From the NCBI GenBank assembly GCA_932294295.1, contig OW028574.1:29768145-29832144 (forward strand): a DNA stretch of 64,000 nucleotides, read 5' to 3'. A model generated the notes under the pieces. It did no database searches and had not been told where the DNA came from. It worked only from the letters and a program-made list of their open reading frames with translations. Shown here piece by piece: positions 1 to 9,688 of the stretch. The DNA is from Alitta virens. Its lineage: Eukaryota; Annelida; Polychaeta; Phyllodocida; Nereididae. Position numbers and translations under genes: made by a program. Each line of letters opens with the position of its first letter. Positions within the stretch are counted from its first letter, which is position 1.

Positions 1-279
1 GGATCCGGTGGCCATTAAGCTCAGCATCACTCGGCATCATAAGCCCTCCATGTTCACTCGCATCATTGTGTCACTCTGTGGATAACTATGCTTCTGCAGT
101 TCTGCTATAGATTGTTGTGCTAGCTGAGTCACCCCATTGTCATCTCATTTACCCCTCAACACCCATTGTACTTCTCCAGCTTAGCAGCCCACTTGGCTTA
201 TCTGTGATATTCTCTATCTAGCTACATTGACTCTACCTAACTAGTCTAATTCTCCCAGATTAAATATGAAAATACAACA
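1..279 (-). other. 3' flank of Gypsy-type element with a coding-like relic
   Basis: This stretch lies downstream of the integrase stop codon, in the element's own direction. No long ORF is present. Read on the minus strand, about 34 codons are open from roughly 141 down to a TGA at 37-39. A one-base change of frame near there would keep the reading open to the window edge. The predicted peptide is glutamine-rich and helical in character, so it may be the start of a decayed third ORF, or chance. I could not recognise an LTR start here, and the element may continue beyond the window. Confidence 0.3.
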
Positions 280-2028
280 TCACTCTACACTTTCTTCCTG
301 TTCCAGGTTAATTGTCAGTGGCTCACTTTCAGGCATCGCGCCAGCGTCTGTAATGTCTACTGGACATGGAACCACATTAACATGTGATAACTCATCCGGG
401 TCCCTTATCTTTAGGCCCTCCGCTAGGTTTTGCATGGCTCCTAATTGCGTCGCAATCTCATTGCGCATTTTCTGGGGCACTGTATTCAGTGCCTCCAGCA
501 GCTGCCATATTGTATCAGCGAATGTATTTCGCACTCGCACCTTGGCTATTTTTACACATCTCAAGTGTATTGGTTGAGTGATCAGCTCGTTTTTCAGTGT
601 ACTCACTACAATAAATTGGTCAGGTAACACTCTAGTGCATACAAATGGTCCTATATAGTAGAAAGAGATCTTTCTGCTTAGGAACATCTTAGATTTGTAT
701 TGTGGGGCCCAAATGTAGCAAAACTGCCCCTCGGTTAGCGTCACCGTTTTGGCAGTTTTGTTTCTCATTCTTTGAGCACTCATCAGCCTTTGTGACTGTT
801 TGTGGGATGCGACTGCTTCACGTAATTCACCCATTCTCCTGCCTATGCTAGTCATGTATTCATCATAGCTGGTGGGTACCTCTCCTATGGGCTGTACTTC
901 CAGCTCCCTGAGGTCAGTTCGGTAGTTATGCTTCCCACCGAAAAAGAGTTCAAATGGGGTCATGCCCTCGGCTGAGGTCATGGTGTTTGTGGCCCACACG
1001 GCGAAATGCACCCCATCGACCCAATTCTGGTCCCTGTTTTCTGCTGTAAGTGTGATAAGGCGTTTTTGGATTGACCCAATCACTCTTTCGGCAAATGAAA
1101 AGAAATGGCAGAAATTAGGGACAAATTGTAACCTTATGTCCAATATTTTGCAAGCGGCTTCAAACTGGTTCCCACTCATGCTACCATCCTGGTCTGCTAT
1201 CAGAGTCTTAGGGGATCCCACTATGGCCACGTAGCGCAATATCACGTTTAGTATTTCTGAGCTGGTTCTCTGTTTGATGGGCTCTGCCATTACATAATGT
1301 GAAAAATCATCGGCCATGACCACAATGTACTTTTAACCCCCAACCGCCGTTGGCATGTATTTCAAGTCGATGTACACCATGTCCATAGGTCTTTGGCTGC
1401 TCAGGGTAGGATCATTTGAGAAATCAAACCCCAGGCACTCCCCGGGTCCCGGAGATTTTTTAATGCAAATGGGACAATTCCCCACAACGTCTCTAATAAT
1501 TTGGTATAGCCTAGTGCCATACACTTGCCCCTTTAACATTGTGTACAGACGTTGCATTCCTATGTGGTGGCTTCTTGGGTCCAGGTGTGCTCTGGCTACC
1601 ACCTTGAAGGTGTCTTGTTCCCCCAGCACAGGTCTGACCAATAACTCGTTCTCATTTTTTTCTGAGATATGTACCAGGATTTCATTGATCAGGGCAAATG
1701 ATTCGCACATTGCCAGTACCTTTTTGCCGCATTTTTGCTCAGAAGGCATTGTACCATTGCTCAGGAAGTTATACACTGCCCCATAGGTGACTGACAGCTT
1801 TTGGTTCCTTATCATTTCGCGAGCGGATAATGGCAGTAGCAGATCATGGTCACATGCTTTCCCAATCTTGTCAAAGTATTCGTCTACTCTGGCTTGATTC
1901 GGTAGGTGCCTGATTTTTATTTTGCTCCTTACAATGTCTGACCACACGAATTTACCAGGGCTCAGGTCGCCATCGGGGACCTTAGTTACATCGTCCAATG
2001 TAATGATGAACCCTCCTGCATCGTCCAT
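280..2028 (-). pseudogene. Integrase segment of pol, broken by one TAA
   Basis: Integrase inserts element cDNA into host chromosomes. The N-terminal zinc-binding HHCC module is visible around 1490-1600 (two His, then a C-P-I-C pair). The core follows: first Asp in a VYIDLK context just before 1335, second in IADQDG near 1195, and the Glu in FAERVIGS near 1085. These match the D,D-E catalytic set. A C-terminal basic region runs to the stop at 280. The only interruption is a TAA at 1333-1335; the reading frame is the same on both sides, so a single base change explains it. The reading frame differs from that of the RNase H segment upstream. Confidence 0.88.
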
Positions 2029-2066
2029 ATGTATGAGTGGCTCCCCCTTGGGCCAATAAGGGTTGG

Positions 2067-2732
2067 TTACCCCCTGGGGTGTAGTGGCGCCCTCTGGTGT
2101 CTCTTGATATCTTCGCCCCCCCCCCCTTCCTGAGGGGGGTCAGGTGGTCTTGTGTCCGCTGTGGCTGGTTCCTGGTCGCCTAGTGCATCCACCTTGGCAT
2201 TTCCTGCTTCGCATGTTTCGGCTGGGGTTTGGTAATTGGCCTCTTCTGGCTCATTTTGGTCTGCCTTGGAGGTTATCTCTTGGCTACCCGCACTGTCTGC
2301 TCCATTGTCATAGCGTGCTGGTTTCTGCAGCTCACCTCTCTCCCTTAAGTGGTACCTTCTTGGTGTTTCGCCCTCGCCTTCCTTGTTGAACAATGCGCCA
2401 ATCAGTGAGTCGTTTTCTCGCCATAGCTTCGCCCAGATATCATCCTCCCTAGGGAGCGGACAATTTGTTCCGGCGCTCTCTTCACTTGGGACAGCCTCCC
2501 TAGACAGGAAATCAGCACTGTCCAGCAGAGACTTGCCTGACCTGTGCTCTAGGGTAAAGTTATAGGGGGCTAATCTCTCCAGCAATCTTATCGTGAGTCT
2601 TGGAGCTGACTTTGATTGATGGGTGGTAGGCCTAATGATTCCGATTGCCCCACTGGAGTCAGTTATTATCTTAAATGACTCTCCATTCAGGTAGTTTCTG
2701 AACATTGATATTGCCACATATATGCCCATCAA
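2067..2732 (-). pseudogene. RNase H C-terminal half and linker of pol
   Basis: The first part contains the later RNase H signatures of Gypsy polymerases: an ELEL-type Glu just before the listed start, the Asp in an ITDSSGA context, and a conserved HRSGK...ADFLSR ending. The remainder (about 130 residues) is a charged, proline-rich low-complexity linker, including a poly-glycine encoded by the C-run at 2116-2126. Downstream a frame change separates it from integrase. Upstream a one-base frame change near 2745 separates it from the previous segment. RNase H would remove the RNA strand during cDNA synthesis. Confidence 0.8.
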
Positions 2733-2752
2733 TTCCAGTTCTGCTGAGGAGC

Positions 2753-3238
2753 TTATTTTGGGCAGGTTTGCAGTCTTTTCGCCTGGAATGCTATTATGCG
2801 TTCAGAATCTGAGCCCACGTCCTCACCTGGAGCCACTTGAGACAACACGCACCCGATCCCTTCATGGGAGGAGTCCACCCGCAGGACATAGCTGTACCCA
2901 CTGATAGGGACCCTAAGTACCTCAGGGCTCGCCAGCAGTTCCTTGATAGCTTCAAACGCCGCTTGGGCCTTCTCATTCCACTGAAATTTGACTTTGTTGC
3001 TAGTTAGGTCATACATAGGTCCAGCCAGTGTCTGGAAATCTGGCAAGTGGGCTGCCAAAAATGTTGCAAAGCCCAGAAATTTGCGTACCCCCCTGCGTGA
3101 TGTTGGCACCTGCAGTTTGGCGGCTGCTTTCACCTTGCTGTCCGGTACCTCAACTTTCAGTCCGCTCTCTTCTATTGCATAATTGAATCCCAGTATTGTG
3201 GTACTGTTGGCTGACCATTGTGTTTTCTTCAGATTCAA
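2753..3238 (-). pseudogene. RT thumb/connection and RNase H N-terminal half
   Basis: This segment is in the same frame as the reverse transcriptase ORF upstream; only a TGA at 3248-3250 separates them. It opens with the GLRLN-type stretch and the 'gfxGfatf' region characteristic of Gypsy RT connection domains. It then carries the RNase H start, with an Asp in RVDSSHEGIG. It ends where a small indel near 2745-2755 shifts the frame; the expected ELEL residues continue in the next segment. The whole is the middle of one decayed polyprotein, not an independent gene. Confidence 0.8.
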
Positions 3239-3247
3239 TCGTAGTCC

Positions 3248-4294
3248 TCAGGTGCCCAGCCGGGATAGCACTTCATCCAGCGCTTTTATGTGGCCGTCAA
3301 ATGTTTCGGTGAACACGTACACATCGTCCGCGTAGAATGCTACGTTCTCTCCATGTTCCAGGTCCTGCATGACCTGGGATAATGCCTCACTCCAAAGGGA
3401 TAAACTTGGTTTTGCCCCCATGGGGATTCTTGCGAGCCTGAAACTTTGAGATAAAGAATAGAAGGATAGACCATACAGTTCTTTACTTGCCTCGTCTAAT
3501 TCAATGGAGTAGAAAGCCTGGGAGATGTCCAACGCTGTTATGAACTTCACGTTGACTAAGCATGCCAGCTTGGTGTGAAGTTCTGGTCTAGTCAGCAGGG
3601 GATGGTGTTTAGACTCAGACATTGAGTTGATCGTTCTCCCGTCCAGTATGAGTCTGACTTTTGTTGTGTTGGGCTTCTCCCTGACAAAGACTGGGGAGTA
3701 GCAGATCGCTTTTCCCTGCTCCACTATGTTATGCAGCATGAGTTTCCTAACTTCACTGTTCATGGCTTTTATGAGCGAAGACGACACCGGGTAGGGCCTT
3801 AATATAAATGGCCGAAAATCAGACGTCACTTCTATCTTGGCTTTATATCCAGTGAGTAGGCCCACTTCGTCATAACATGCGAATGCCTGGGCGTGGCTGT
3901 GCACCAGTGCTCGGATCCTTTGCCTCTGCTCTTCGCTCAGTCTCGAGTCTGTAAATTGAAGTGTCTCCTCAATTAACTGTGACCTGGATTTTTCCAGCCT
4001 GTCATCATCCGGGTCCAGCCAAGGGTAGTAGGCGAGGTTGTTCCTTCTCATTTCGCTATTTGGCCCAGTGTCTCCGTCGTCGCTGCTCAATCCATGGCTC
4101 ATGTTCAAAGTGAGGTCCATTAGTGCTCTCGGCTCACTTACCCATTTTGCTGGCTCATTGCTTCGTAGTATTTCCTTTGCTAGGTTGCAATTGCTGTTCG
4201 GTAGTAGGTGGACACTGCTTTTGGTAGTCCTAGACTCCTCATAGCAGGCAAATACTACCTCTTGTGTCTCCAAATAGGCCAGAGTCTCCCACAC
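3248..4294 (-). pseudogene. Reverse transcriptase palm domain of pol
   Basis: The RT fingers and palm are clear: a YSPVFVREK substrate-binding stretch, VRLILDGR, motif A with the first catalytic Asp in ITALDISQAF, motif B region RIPMGAKPS, and motif C FYADDVYVF carrying the Asp pair. The family is Ty3/Gypsy by motif style and domain order. The ORF ends in a TGA at 3248-3250 with the same frame continuing beyond. It is preceded by a TGA at 4316-4318 in the frame of the protease ORF. Thus about 2 kb of pol (4798 to 2753) is one frame broken by two TGA codons. Confidence 0.88.
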
Positions 4295-4315
4295 GTGTAT
4301 ATCTACGCTGCTCCT

Positions 4316-5019
4316 TCACTTATTTCGGCACATTACCAGGCCCTTTTCGTCCGCAAATTTTATGGTGTCGTTCTTGATGATTCCTTCTTTCAGTCTGGCT
4401 GGGCTGATCATAAACATTTCACTGCTCATCACTCGCGTGAGGGGGCCGCTTACCTGCGCGACCACTACCCCACGTTCCCCCGGTTCCATGTGGCATGGGC
4501 TCATGGCTACAATTGCATAGACTGGTCGATAAACCATCACTTGATTAAGCCCTACATTAATCACTGCTCCCAGGCGTGACATTATGTCGTTACCTATCAG
4601 TACCAGGTCCTGAGTCATGTCAGTTGCCACATGCACTGGTATGCTCAGGGCCACCCCCTCAGGTGTCGTTATCCTGACCCTGATGACGTCTTTGGAGTGA
4701 AATTTACCGTCGTTACCGGCAAAGAAAGTTACTGGTGTGATTGGCTCTCTATCCAATGTGGATAGGTGGGGGCTGTTTGTTACGGTTTGCTCTGACATTA
4801 ATGTTTTGATTGCCCCGGGTCAAAGATCACCCTTATTTTTTGCATACCATCCCCAATGGAACACACCACGTCATTCATATCTCCCACCTTAATGCGAATT
4901 TCTTGACTTAAATCTAGGTGGTGCTCAGTGATCTCTTTCACGGCCACTCTTTCGTCAAACGTCACATTCTTATTATTTTGTAGTTTTATTGCCATTTTAT
5001 GGAGGTTGGTATTGTTCAT
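4316..5019 (-). pseudogene. Aspartic protease region, split by a frame change
   Basis: Two short ORFs (5019-4798 and 4798-4316) cover a retropepsin-like protease that would cleave the Gag-Pol precursor. The first ends in an F-D-P-G sequence at the place expected for the D-T/S-G active site; Pro replaces the usual Thr or Ser. The second holds the C-terminal flap-side signature VLIGNDIMSRLGAVI, typical of Gypsy proteases. The frame changes by one base at an A-rich stretch near 4803-4808. This could be decay or a programmed frameshift; the odd active site favours decay. Downstream a TGA at 4316 separates it from RT. Confidence 0.7.
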
Positions 5020-5063
5020 TTCAATAGGGGAATCAGTAGTTACCTCAAACTGGTCTGACTCCC

Positions 5064-5550
5064 TTAATGAAAATTCTGGCGCCTTTGATATTCGTCCTCG
5101 TCGTGGTAGTAAGCTGGGTAATTTCCCTGTCCCCTGGTTGTTGGCTGGTCGTGCGTCTGGTGTGGGGTCTGTCTTTCTTCCCTGCCAAAAGAACTTGCAG
5201 AACGGCTGCGCATCATTTGACCACGTTCTTGTCTATTGTAGTTCCCTGGCCTACCGTCTCGATTGTCCCCTCTGACCGTAGTTTCCCCTCTCAATTGGGC
5301 CGTTGCGCCAGGCTGGTTGGAAATGAGGCCTTCCCCTGTTTTGGAAATTCACTTTTGATCTACAATTTTTGGCAAAGTGCCCATATTTATTACATTCGAA
5401 ACACCTGAAGGTGCTTAGGTCTCTCACCTCGGCCTGTCCCCGTCGTGGGTTCTGACTTTGTGGTGGATGCCCTGGTGCATCATATCGGGATACCTGTCTA
5501 CCTGGCTGTGCTGTGTACCCAAACTCTTCTTCCCTGGGCTGGTCTGGGTC
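5064..5550 (-). pseudogene. Nucleocapsid region with CCHC zinc knuckle
   Basis: A perfect C-X2-C-X4-H-X4-C knuckle (CFECNKYGHFAKNC) is encoded at 5362-5403, in the same frame as the capsid ORF. A TGA at 5551-5553 separates it from that ORF. The surrounding sequence is rich in Arg, Gln and Gly, as expected of an RNA-binding nucleocapsid. The frame then closes and an overlapping frame (5294-5064) carries on with Arg/Gln/Tyr-rich sequence, so at least one frame change lies near 5250-5290. The product would bind and package element RNA. Confidence 0.82.
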
Positions 5551-6480
5551 TCATGTCCTTGATCCTTCCAGTCTAAAATCCTGTGGTGGGGGTCCATTAT
5601 TACTGTTGATTTGGTATATTTCCTGGAGCTGTTGGTTCAATTGGTTTGTGGCCCACTGGGCATCCATCCGGTTTATTTGCTTTTTGGTGGGTGTCTTTGA
5701 GCCAGTTGATGTCTTGGGGCTGGGTTCATCCTCGCCTTCGCGGTCGTAAAATTTTAATAGCTCCACCACCTGCCTAAAGTCGACTGCCCCTCTCTCGCGC
5801 ACCCTCAGCCTGATGGCCGGTGGTCTCATCTTCAGTAGTTTGTCTACCAAGGCTGACTCATTGTACCCCAAAACTCTGTTTAGTTCCATCATTCGGCGCA
5901 CCACCTCATTCCACGTTTCATTGTCCAGTCTGCTGAGGTCATAAAACTGCTGGCTGGCTGTGTGTCTGGATCCCAAGCCTCCTGCAAACCTATTTAAAAA
6001 TTCTTCCTTTAATAACGGCAGCGTTTCACACCCTAGGATTCCCTCAAACCAATTTCTGGCTCCTTTCTCTCTGGCTCCGGCCAATGTTTTCTTGAAGAAC
6101 TTAATTGCCAGCCCTGGGTTGGATATGTTGTGATGTTCCAAGAAGTCCTCAAATAGTAGCCAGTGCCCTTTGGCTCGATCCTCACTTCCCTCCCCGTCAT
6201 AGGACTTTGGAAAAAACTGCGTGATTTTGGTGAAATCTGGTTGACCCAGGGTAGCGTCTGATTTCCTTAGAGTTGCTCGGTGGCTGCGTTGCCCCATTGT
6301 GTCACCGCGGGCCGTTGACGACATCGGCTGTAGTAACATCGCTGGTCTGTCGCTATCTGGATACCCTAGGTTGTCTCCCCTGGCCTGATCATTTCGTTCC
6401 GGGGTGCTTTCCTGCATGCTAAGAGGTTCCAAGGAGAGATCAGTACGCTCAATGTTATATTTTTGTTCATGTTCACTCAT
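5551..6480 (-). pseudogene. Gag capsid ORF (309 aa, truncated by TGA)
   Basis: Residues about 95-260 look like a retrotransposon Gag capsid. They include a K-x-W/R-N-W-F-E-G motif, a long run of amphipathic helices, and a segment with LKMRPPAIRLRVRER ending in FRQVVELLKFYD, as in the Retrotrans_gag family. The N-terminal 90 residues are polar and probably disordered. The ORF starts at an ATG (6478-6480) but is in the same frame as the upstream 307-aa ORF, with only a TGA at 6520-6522 between. It ends in a TGA directly before the nucleocapsid region. A continuous longer Gag is therefore likely in the ancestral element. Confidence 0.8.
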
Positions 6481-6519
6481 ACTTGCAAAATAGCCAGGTG
6501 TTGAACCCGGGTCCTCAGC

Positions 6520-7443
6520 TCATTGGAAGTGGGTGTACTCAGCCTGTGGGGGGGCTAGCGCCGCCCTATCCTTCACTCCGGTTCCTGGGTGCCTGATGTC
6601 AGTGCTTCTGGAATCATTTAAAATGCCTTGTATCACATTACTACCTTGATCCACTGGGCCAGCTTGCTGTTCGACCAAATTGGTTTCCCTCTCATTAACC
6701 CAACATTGTCCCTTATCATGCGGGCTTTCCCACTGCTCATCTTCATGCGTCCATTGTTCCATGGTGTGAGGAGTGCCCCCCTCTAGCCATGTGGAGTTCA
6801 CCCGCGATGGTTCATTACTCTCTGAAGTTGGCCCACTGGCCTGGGGGTCTGTGTCCCCTTCCATGTCTGGCTGCATGTACATACCTAAAGGGCCCATGAT
6901 CGCCCTACCATACTTCAGTGGCGGAGCATCGGCTGGTGATTCTGTTCCATCGTATTCACTCGTCACTTCCCTGCACATTGTTAATAAAGGCAGGGGCTTG
7001 TAAATGGGCACTGGGGACTCCTGCCCTCGGTCCTCGCTCTCCGGGGGCCCTGCACTTGGTTTCCTTCGCACAGTGTCCTCAGTGGCCTGATATGACCCCT
7101 CTTGCGTGTTTTGCCTCAAACTTCGCTTTGTGGGTACTATTGTGTTACTTGCAGTGGCGTCCTGTAAGTTACTGGCGGCCACCTGCCCCCCAGGGCCCGG
7201 CTTGTCATGTTGCTCTGGTCTGGCTTCTACATTCAATTCTTGATTTATTACACTTGTCAACTTAGTCGCAGCCTGTGCCATTGGTGCCATTTCTTTCGGT
7301 TCATTTCGTCCCTCACCTTTTCTTGCCCCCTGCGTAGGTAATTTTTCTAGGCTTACCTTGTCTTGCCTTACGCCCTTACCGTTTTTGAGATTGGGGTCCC
7401 ACCGGTTTGCCAATCCTAATTGAATTTTATGTTCCGTTTTCAT
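6520..7443 (-). CDS. Pre-Gag disordered ORF (307 aa), function unknown
   Basis: I do not recognise a domain. The predicted protein is rich in Glu, Gly, Pro, Thr and Gln and looks disordered throughout. It starts inside the end of the 386-aa ORF (17-bp overlap, different frame) and is in frame with Gag after a TGA at 6520-6522. The overlap suggests either a frameshifted extension of the 386-aa protein or an N-terminal part of Gag. It may be a spacer or matrix-like region. Confidence that it was coding is moderate, because the frame is open for 900 bp. Confidence 0.5.
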   Translation of the reverse strand: MKTEHKIQLGLANRWDPNLKNGKGVRQDKVSLEKLPTQGARKGEGRNEPKEMAPMAQAATKLTSVINQELNVEARPEQHDKPGPGGQVAASNLQDATASNTIVPTKRSLRQNTQEGSYQATEDTVRRKPSAGPPESEDRGQESPVPIYKPLPLLTMCREVTSEYDGTESPADAPPLKYGRAIMGPLGMYMQPDMEGDTDPQASGPTSESNEPSRVNSTWLEGGTPHTMEQWTHEDEQWESPHDKGQCWVNERETNLVEQQAGPVDQGSNVIQGILNDSRSTDIRHPGTGVKDRAALAPPQAEYTHFQ

Positions 7444-8587
7444 GATACCTGGTGCTCCGGCGACTGGGGGTGATTGCCCTGTAGGTTCCTTCAGGTATTT
7501 CTATCTCCTTTGTTCTTCCAGTTGGGGTGGAGACCTCCTGTGGTGTTCCAATCCTGGCCTGTAAATCGTGCATGGGAGACATAACATCATCAATTTCATT
7601 CTTATTTGTATTACCTGGGCCCCTTACTGCCTGTGCTTTGATCAACATGGTTCTTAGGTCTCGCGGCTTTGGGGCCGCTGGGGGTTTGTTTTGTGGAACC
7701 TTATCGTCTTGGCTTATCTTCCTGGGTCCCCCCGTCTTTCCGGATGATCCGATAATTGGTGCGTTTGGTAGGCTCAGGTCATCGGGTTCCTTCGATCCTG
7801 CGTGTAGGAGCGAAAGTTCTTGCGGGCCTCTTGGGCGATCATTGGTGGCGCCCCCTTCGTTCTCCCCCTCACTTGCTGTGTCTTCACATGATGTCAGATC
7901 CGCCGGGTGCCCCTGTCCGGCGCCAGCTCTGTCATTGTTGTCTGTCCCTGCTTCTCCTTCATCCTCCGTGGGTTTGGTCCTTTCCTTCGTTGAAGACTCC
8001 TCGCTTGGTTCGAAGCCGAAGTGGATTCTGAAAACATCTCTCATCAAATGCATTACGTTGGGCAAATTCATGGCCCTGTGCGCTAGGAATTGAATCTTTT
8101 TCGCAATTTTCCACAACCTGACGGGGTCACCAGACTTAGGGTCCGGACCTGCAAAGTTATGGTGGAACACATCATGATCTTTCTGTGTGAACCCATCGGT
8201 GGGCGGTTCAGCCCCTATAAGCACCTCCCAGGTCATTCCCAACGCCTTTTTGACGTCTTTACTTTTTACAAACTTGGCTGCTAAGGATGTGGCCAATATC
8301 TTGGCGGCTTCGCCGGCGTTTATTCTATTGTTTGAGGAGCGCTCAAACACCGCTCTGTGAATGGGGTGGATAAAATATGTATCCACCTCACTCCAATTGG
8401 CCTCAGTTTCAGCCTCGAATCGTTCGGCGATGGTTCCCCCAAACGTGCTTGAAACCGCGTGCTCGATTTCCTTGACATTTTTGGAGGTGAAGTACTCAAC
8501 GTCTGCTTGCTTAGTAATGAGAGGCCCGGCTGACTCTGCCTGGCCCGCGTCGGCACCCGGCGTGGGGCCAGTGGGATGTCCAGACAT
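7427..8587 (-). CDS. 386-aa ORF upstream of Gag, function unknown
   Basis: The ORF starts with ATG at 8585-8587 and stays open for 386 codons, longer than expected by chance. The first 200 residues look globular and helix-rich, with several Trp, His and Phe (for example TWEVLIGAEPP and FRIHFGFEP). The last 180 are acidic, Ser/Pro-rich and probably disordered. I recognise no family. The fold layout (globular N-part, disordered C-part) recalls nucleocapsid or matrix proteins in general, but that is only an analogy. It sits between two small membrane-protein ORFs and the pre-Gag ORF on the same strand, so it probably belongs to the Gypsy-type element. Confidence 0.55.
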   Translation of the reverse strand: MSGHPTGPTPGADAGQAESAGPLITKQADVEYFTSKNVKEIEHAVSSTFGGTIAERFEAETEANWSEVDTYFIHPIHRAVFERSSNNRINAGEAAKILATSLAAKFVKSKDVKKALGMTWEVLIGAEPPTDGFTQKDHDVFHHNFAGPDPKSGDPVRLWKIAKKIQFLAHRAMNLPNVMHLMRDVFRIHFGFEPSEESSTKERTKPTEDEGEAGTDNNDRAGAGQGHPADLTSCEDTASEGENEGGATNDRPRGPQELSLLHAGSKEPDDLSLPNAPIIGSSGKTGGPRKISQDDKVPQNKPPAAPKPRDLRTMLIKAQAVRGPGNTNKNEIDDVMSPMHDLQARIGTPQEVSTPTGRTKEIEIPEGTYRAITPSRRSTRYHENGT

Positions 8588-8701
8588 TTCCCTTAGTTAC
8601 TTTCAGAACAAAAGAAAAAACCTCAATGCCAATACAAGCGGAGCAGCCCAAAAAAAAATTATTTTTTTTTGTTGCTGATTCTTGTGCTCCTCTATGTTCT
8701 A

Positions 8702-9169
8702 TTAAGTTAGTTTAGCTATTAAGCACCCTAAGGCTGATAAACACACAAAAACCGGGATTGTTAGTCCAATTAGTACCTCTTTACTTTCCCACTCCCCTAT
8801 TGCTTGTATTAGCTTGAGGTGAGCCTCCAATATTATCTTAACGTGACGGATTCCTCTGTAATGACCCGAAATGATTTCAATCTCGGGTTCTACTGGTATC
8901 ACCTGGTCCCAGTGGTAAATGCAATTTATGCTAAATGCGCAAAGTCCCCACAATTTCCTGTTTTCTTCGATGGACTTGTATTGTTCAGCCCTGTCGCAGG
9001 CCAATTTTACCAAATGGACTACCTGCGCGTAGGTCTGAGGGCCAATAAATTGATTATAGCTTCCCCCAATAATTCCTCGTATTCTCCTCGTAAACCCGCT
9101 CAACACTAATTCTGCTGGGGGACGAACCAGCCGGCGGCCTGCGTGCGCCCTTCGCCAATCGCCCATCAA
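8702..9169 (-). CDS. Small tail-anchored protein ORF, copy 2 (155 aa)
   Basis: The predicted protein is helical and ends in a hydrophobic segment of about 20 residues (EVLIGLTIPVFVCLSALGCL), fitting a C-terminal membrane anchor. The central part (VKLACDRAEQ...LWGLCAFSINCIYHW) aligns by eye with the neighbouring upstream ORF pair (9171-9688), which has the same order of features. The two therefore look like a tandem duplication of one gene. No known family is recognised. An adenine- and thymine-rich spacer (8588-8701) separates it from the 386-aa ORF. Confidence 0.5.
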   Translation of the reverse strand: MMGDWRRAHAGRRLVRPPAELVLSGFTRRIRGIIGGSYNQFIGPQTYAQVVHLVKLACDRAEQYKSIEENRKLWGLCAFSINCIYHWDQVIPVEPEIEIISGHYRGIRHVKIILEAHLKLIQAIGEWESKEVLIGLTIPVFVCLSALGCLIAKLT

Positions 9170-9170
9170 C

Positions 9171-9688
9171 TCAATTCTTGCCTAGCTCGAATATTGTACT
9201 TGTCACTATGGACAACCCTACGGCTAACGCGAGCGTGGCTCCCAGCCGGCTGCCCAGTCTCTCCTTTCTTTCCTTGGTTTTAATCACCTTCAGGAATTCT
9301 CCCAAAATAAATTTGATGATTTCTGAGCTAATTAGTCTATTCACTTTCCTATAAATACTTGGGTGAATACGCAGTGGGTTCTCACCCTGGAATAAATACT
9401 TCAAGCAATAGTATAGTGACAGATTCTCAACAGTTGCTGATTTTTACTAATTCTCTTCTTTCCCTGCACTTTCGCGCAAGTCAACTTAATTAGACTCGAT
9501 AGCTCTTCCGATCTAAAGTTGCCCTGGTAAGCCAGATTCTCCCCCCCTAGGTATTCTCTGAGCTCGCTATCTAAACCTGACACAGCCAAACTCTCGTGTA
9601 TTGGGAAACGTAAAGCGTCGTATTTCAGCTGCTCTATGCTATCAATTCGTTCTTCGCTGGCCATTAAACACTCCCTACTCTTTTCCAA
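9171..9688 (-). pseudogene. Small tail-anchored protein ORF, copy 1 (frameshifted)
   Basis: Two ORFs (9688-9401, 95 aa; 9404-9171, 77 aa) meet at a one-base frame change near 9404. Together they would give a protein of about 170 residues ending in a hydrophobic segment (LGATLALAVGLSIV). The pattern LIKLTCAK...LLRICHYTI resembles VKLACDRA...LWGLCAFSI of the next ORF, and both finish with a membrane-type tail. I infer that the two genes are paralogues. The first start codon is the ATG at 9686-9688. Function is unknown. Confidence 0.45.

Larger units (their letters stand above)
280..9688 (-). mobile_element. Decayed Ty3/Gypsy-type LTR retrotransposon with extra 5' ORFs
   Basis: The minus strand carries, in order, Gag capsid, CCHC knuckle, aspartic protease, reverse transcriptase, RNase H and integrase. 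Integrase after RNase H is the Ty3/Gypsy (Metaviridae) order, not the Ty1/Copia order. Upstream of Gag lie about 3.2 kb of further ORFs (6520-9688) that typical Gypsy elements lack. The copy is inactive: in-frame TGA codons at 6520, 5551, 4316 and 3248, a TAA at 1333, and several frame changes interrupt it. I found no convincing pair of LTRs by eye, so the element ends are unknown and the span given is only the coding part. Confidence 0.85.

Noticed and set aside
280..1323. Envelope gene next to integrase
   Set aside because: The ORF is the integrase core and C-terminus; no signal peptide or fusion-type hydrophobic segment is visible.
1355..8678. Plus-strand ORFs of 60-188 aa across the Gypsy-type element
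   Set aside because: They are antisense shadows of the minus-strand coding frames.
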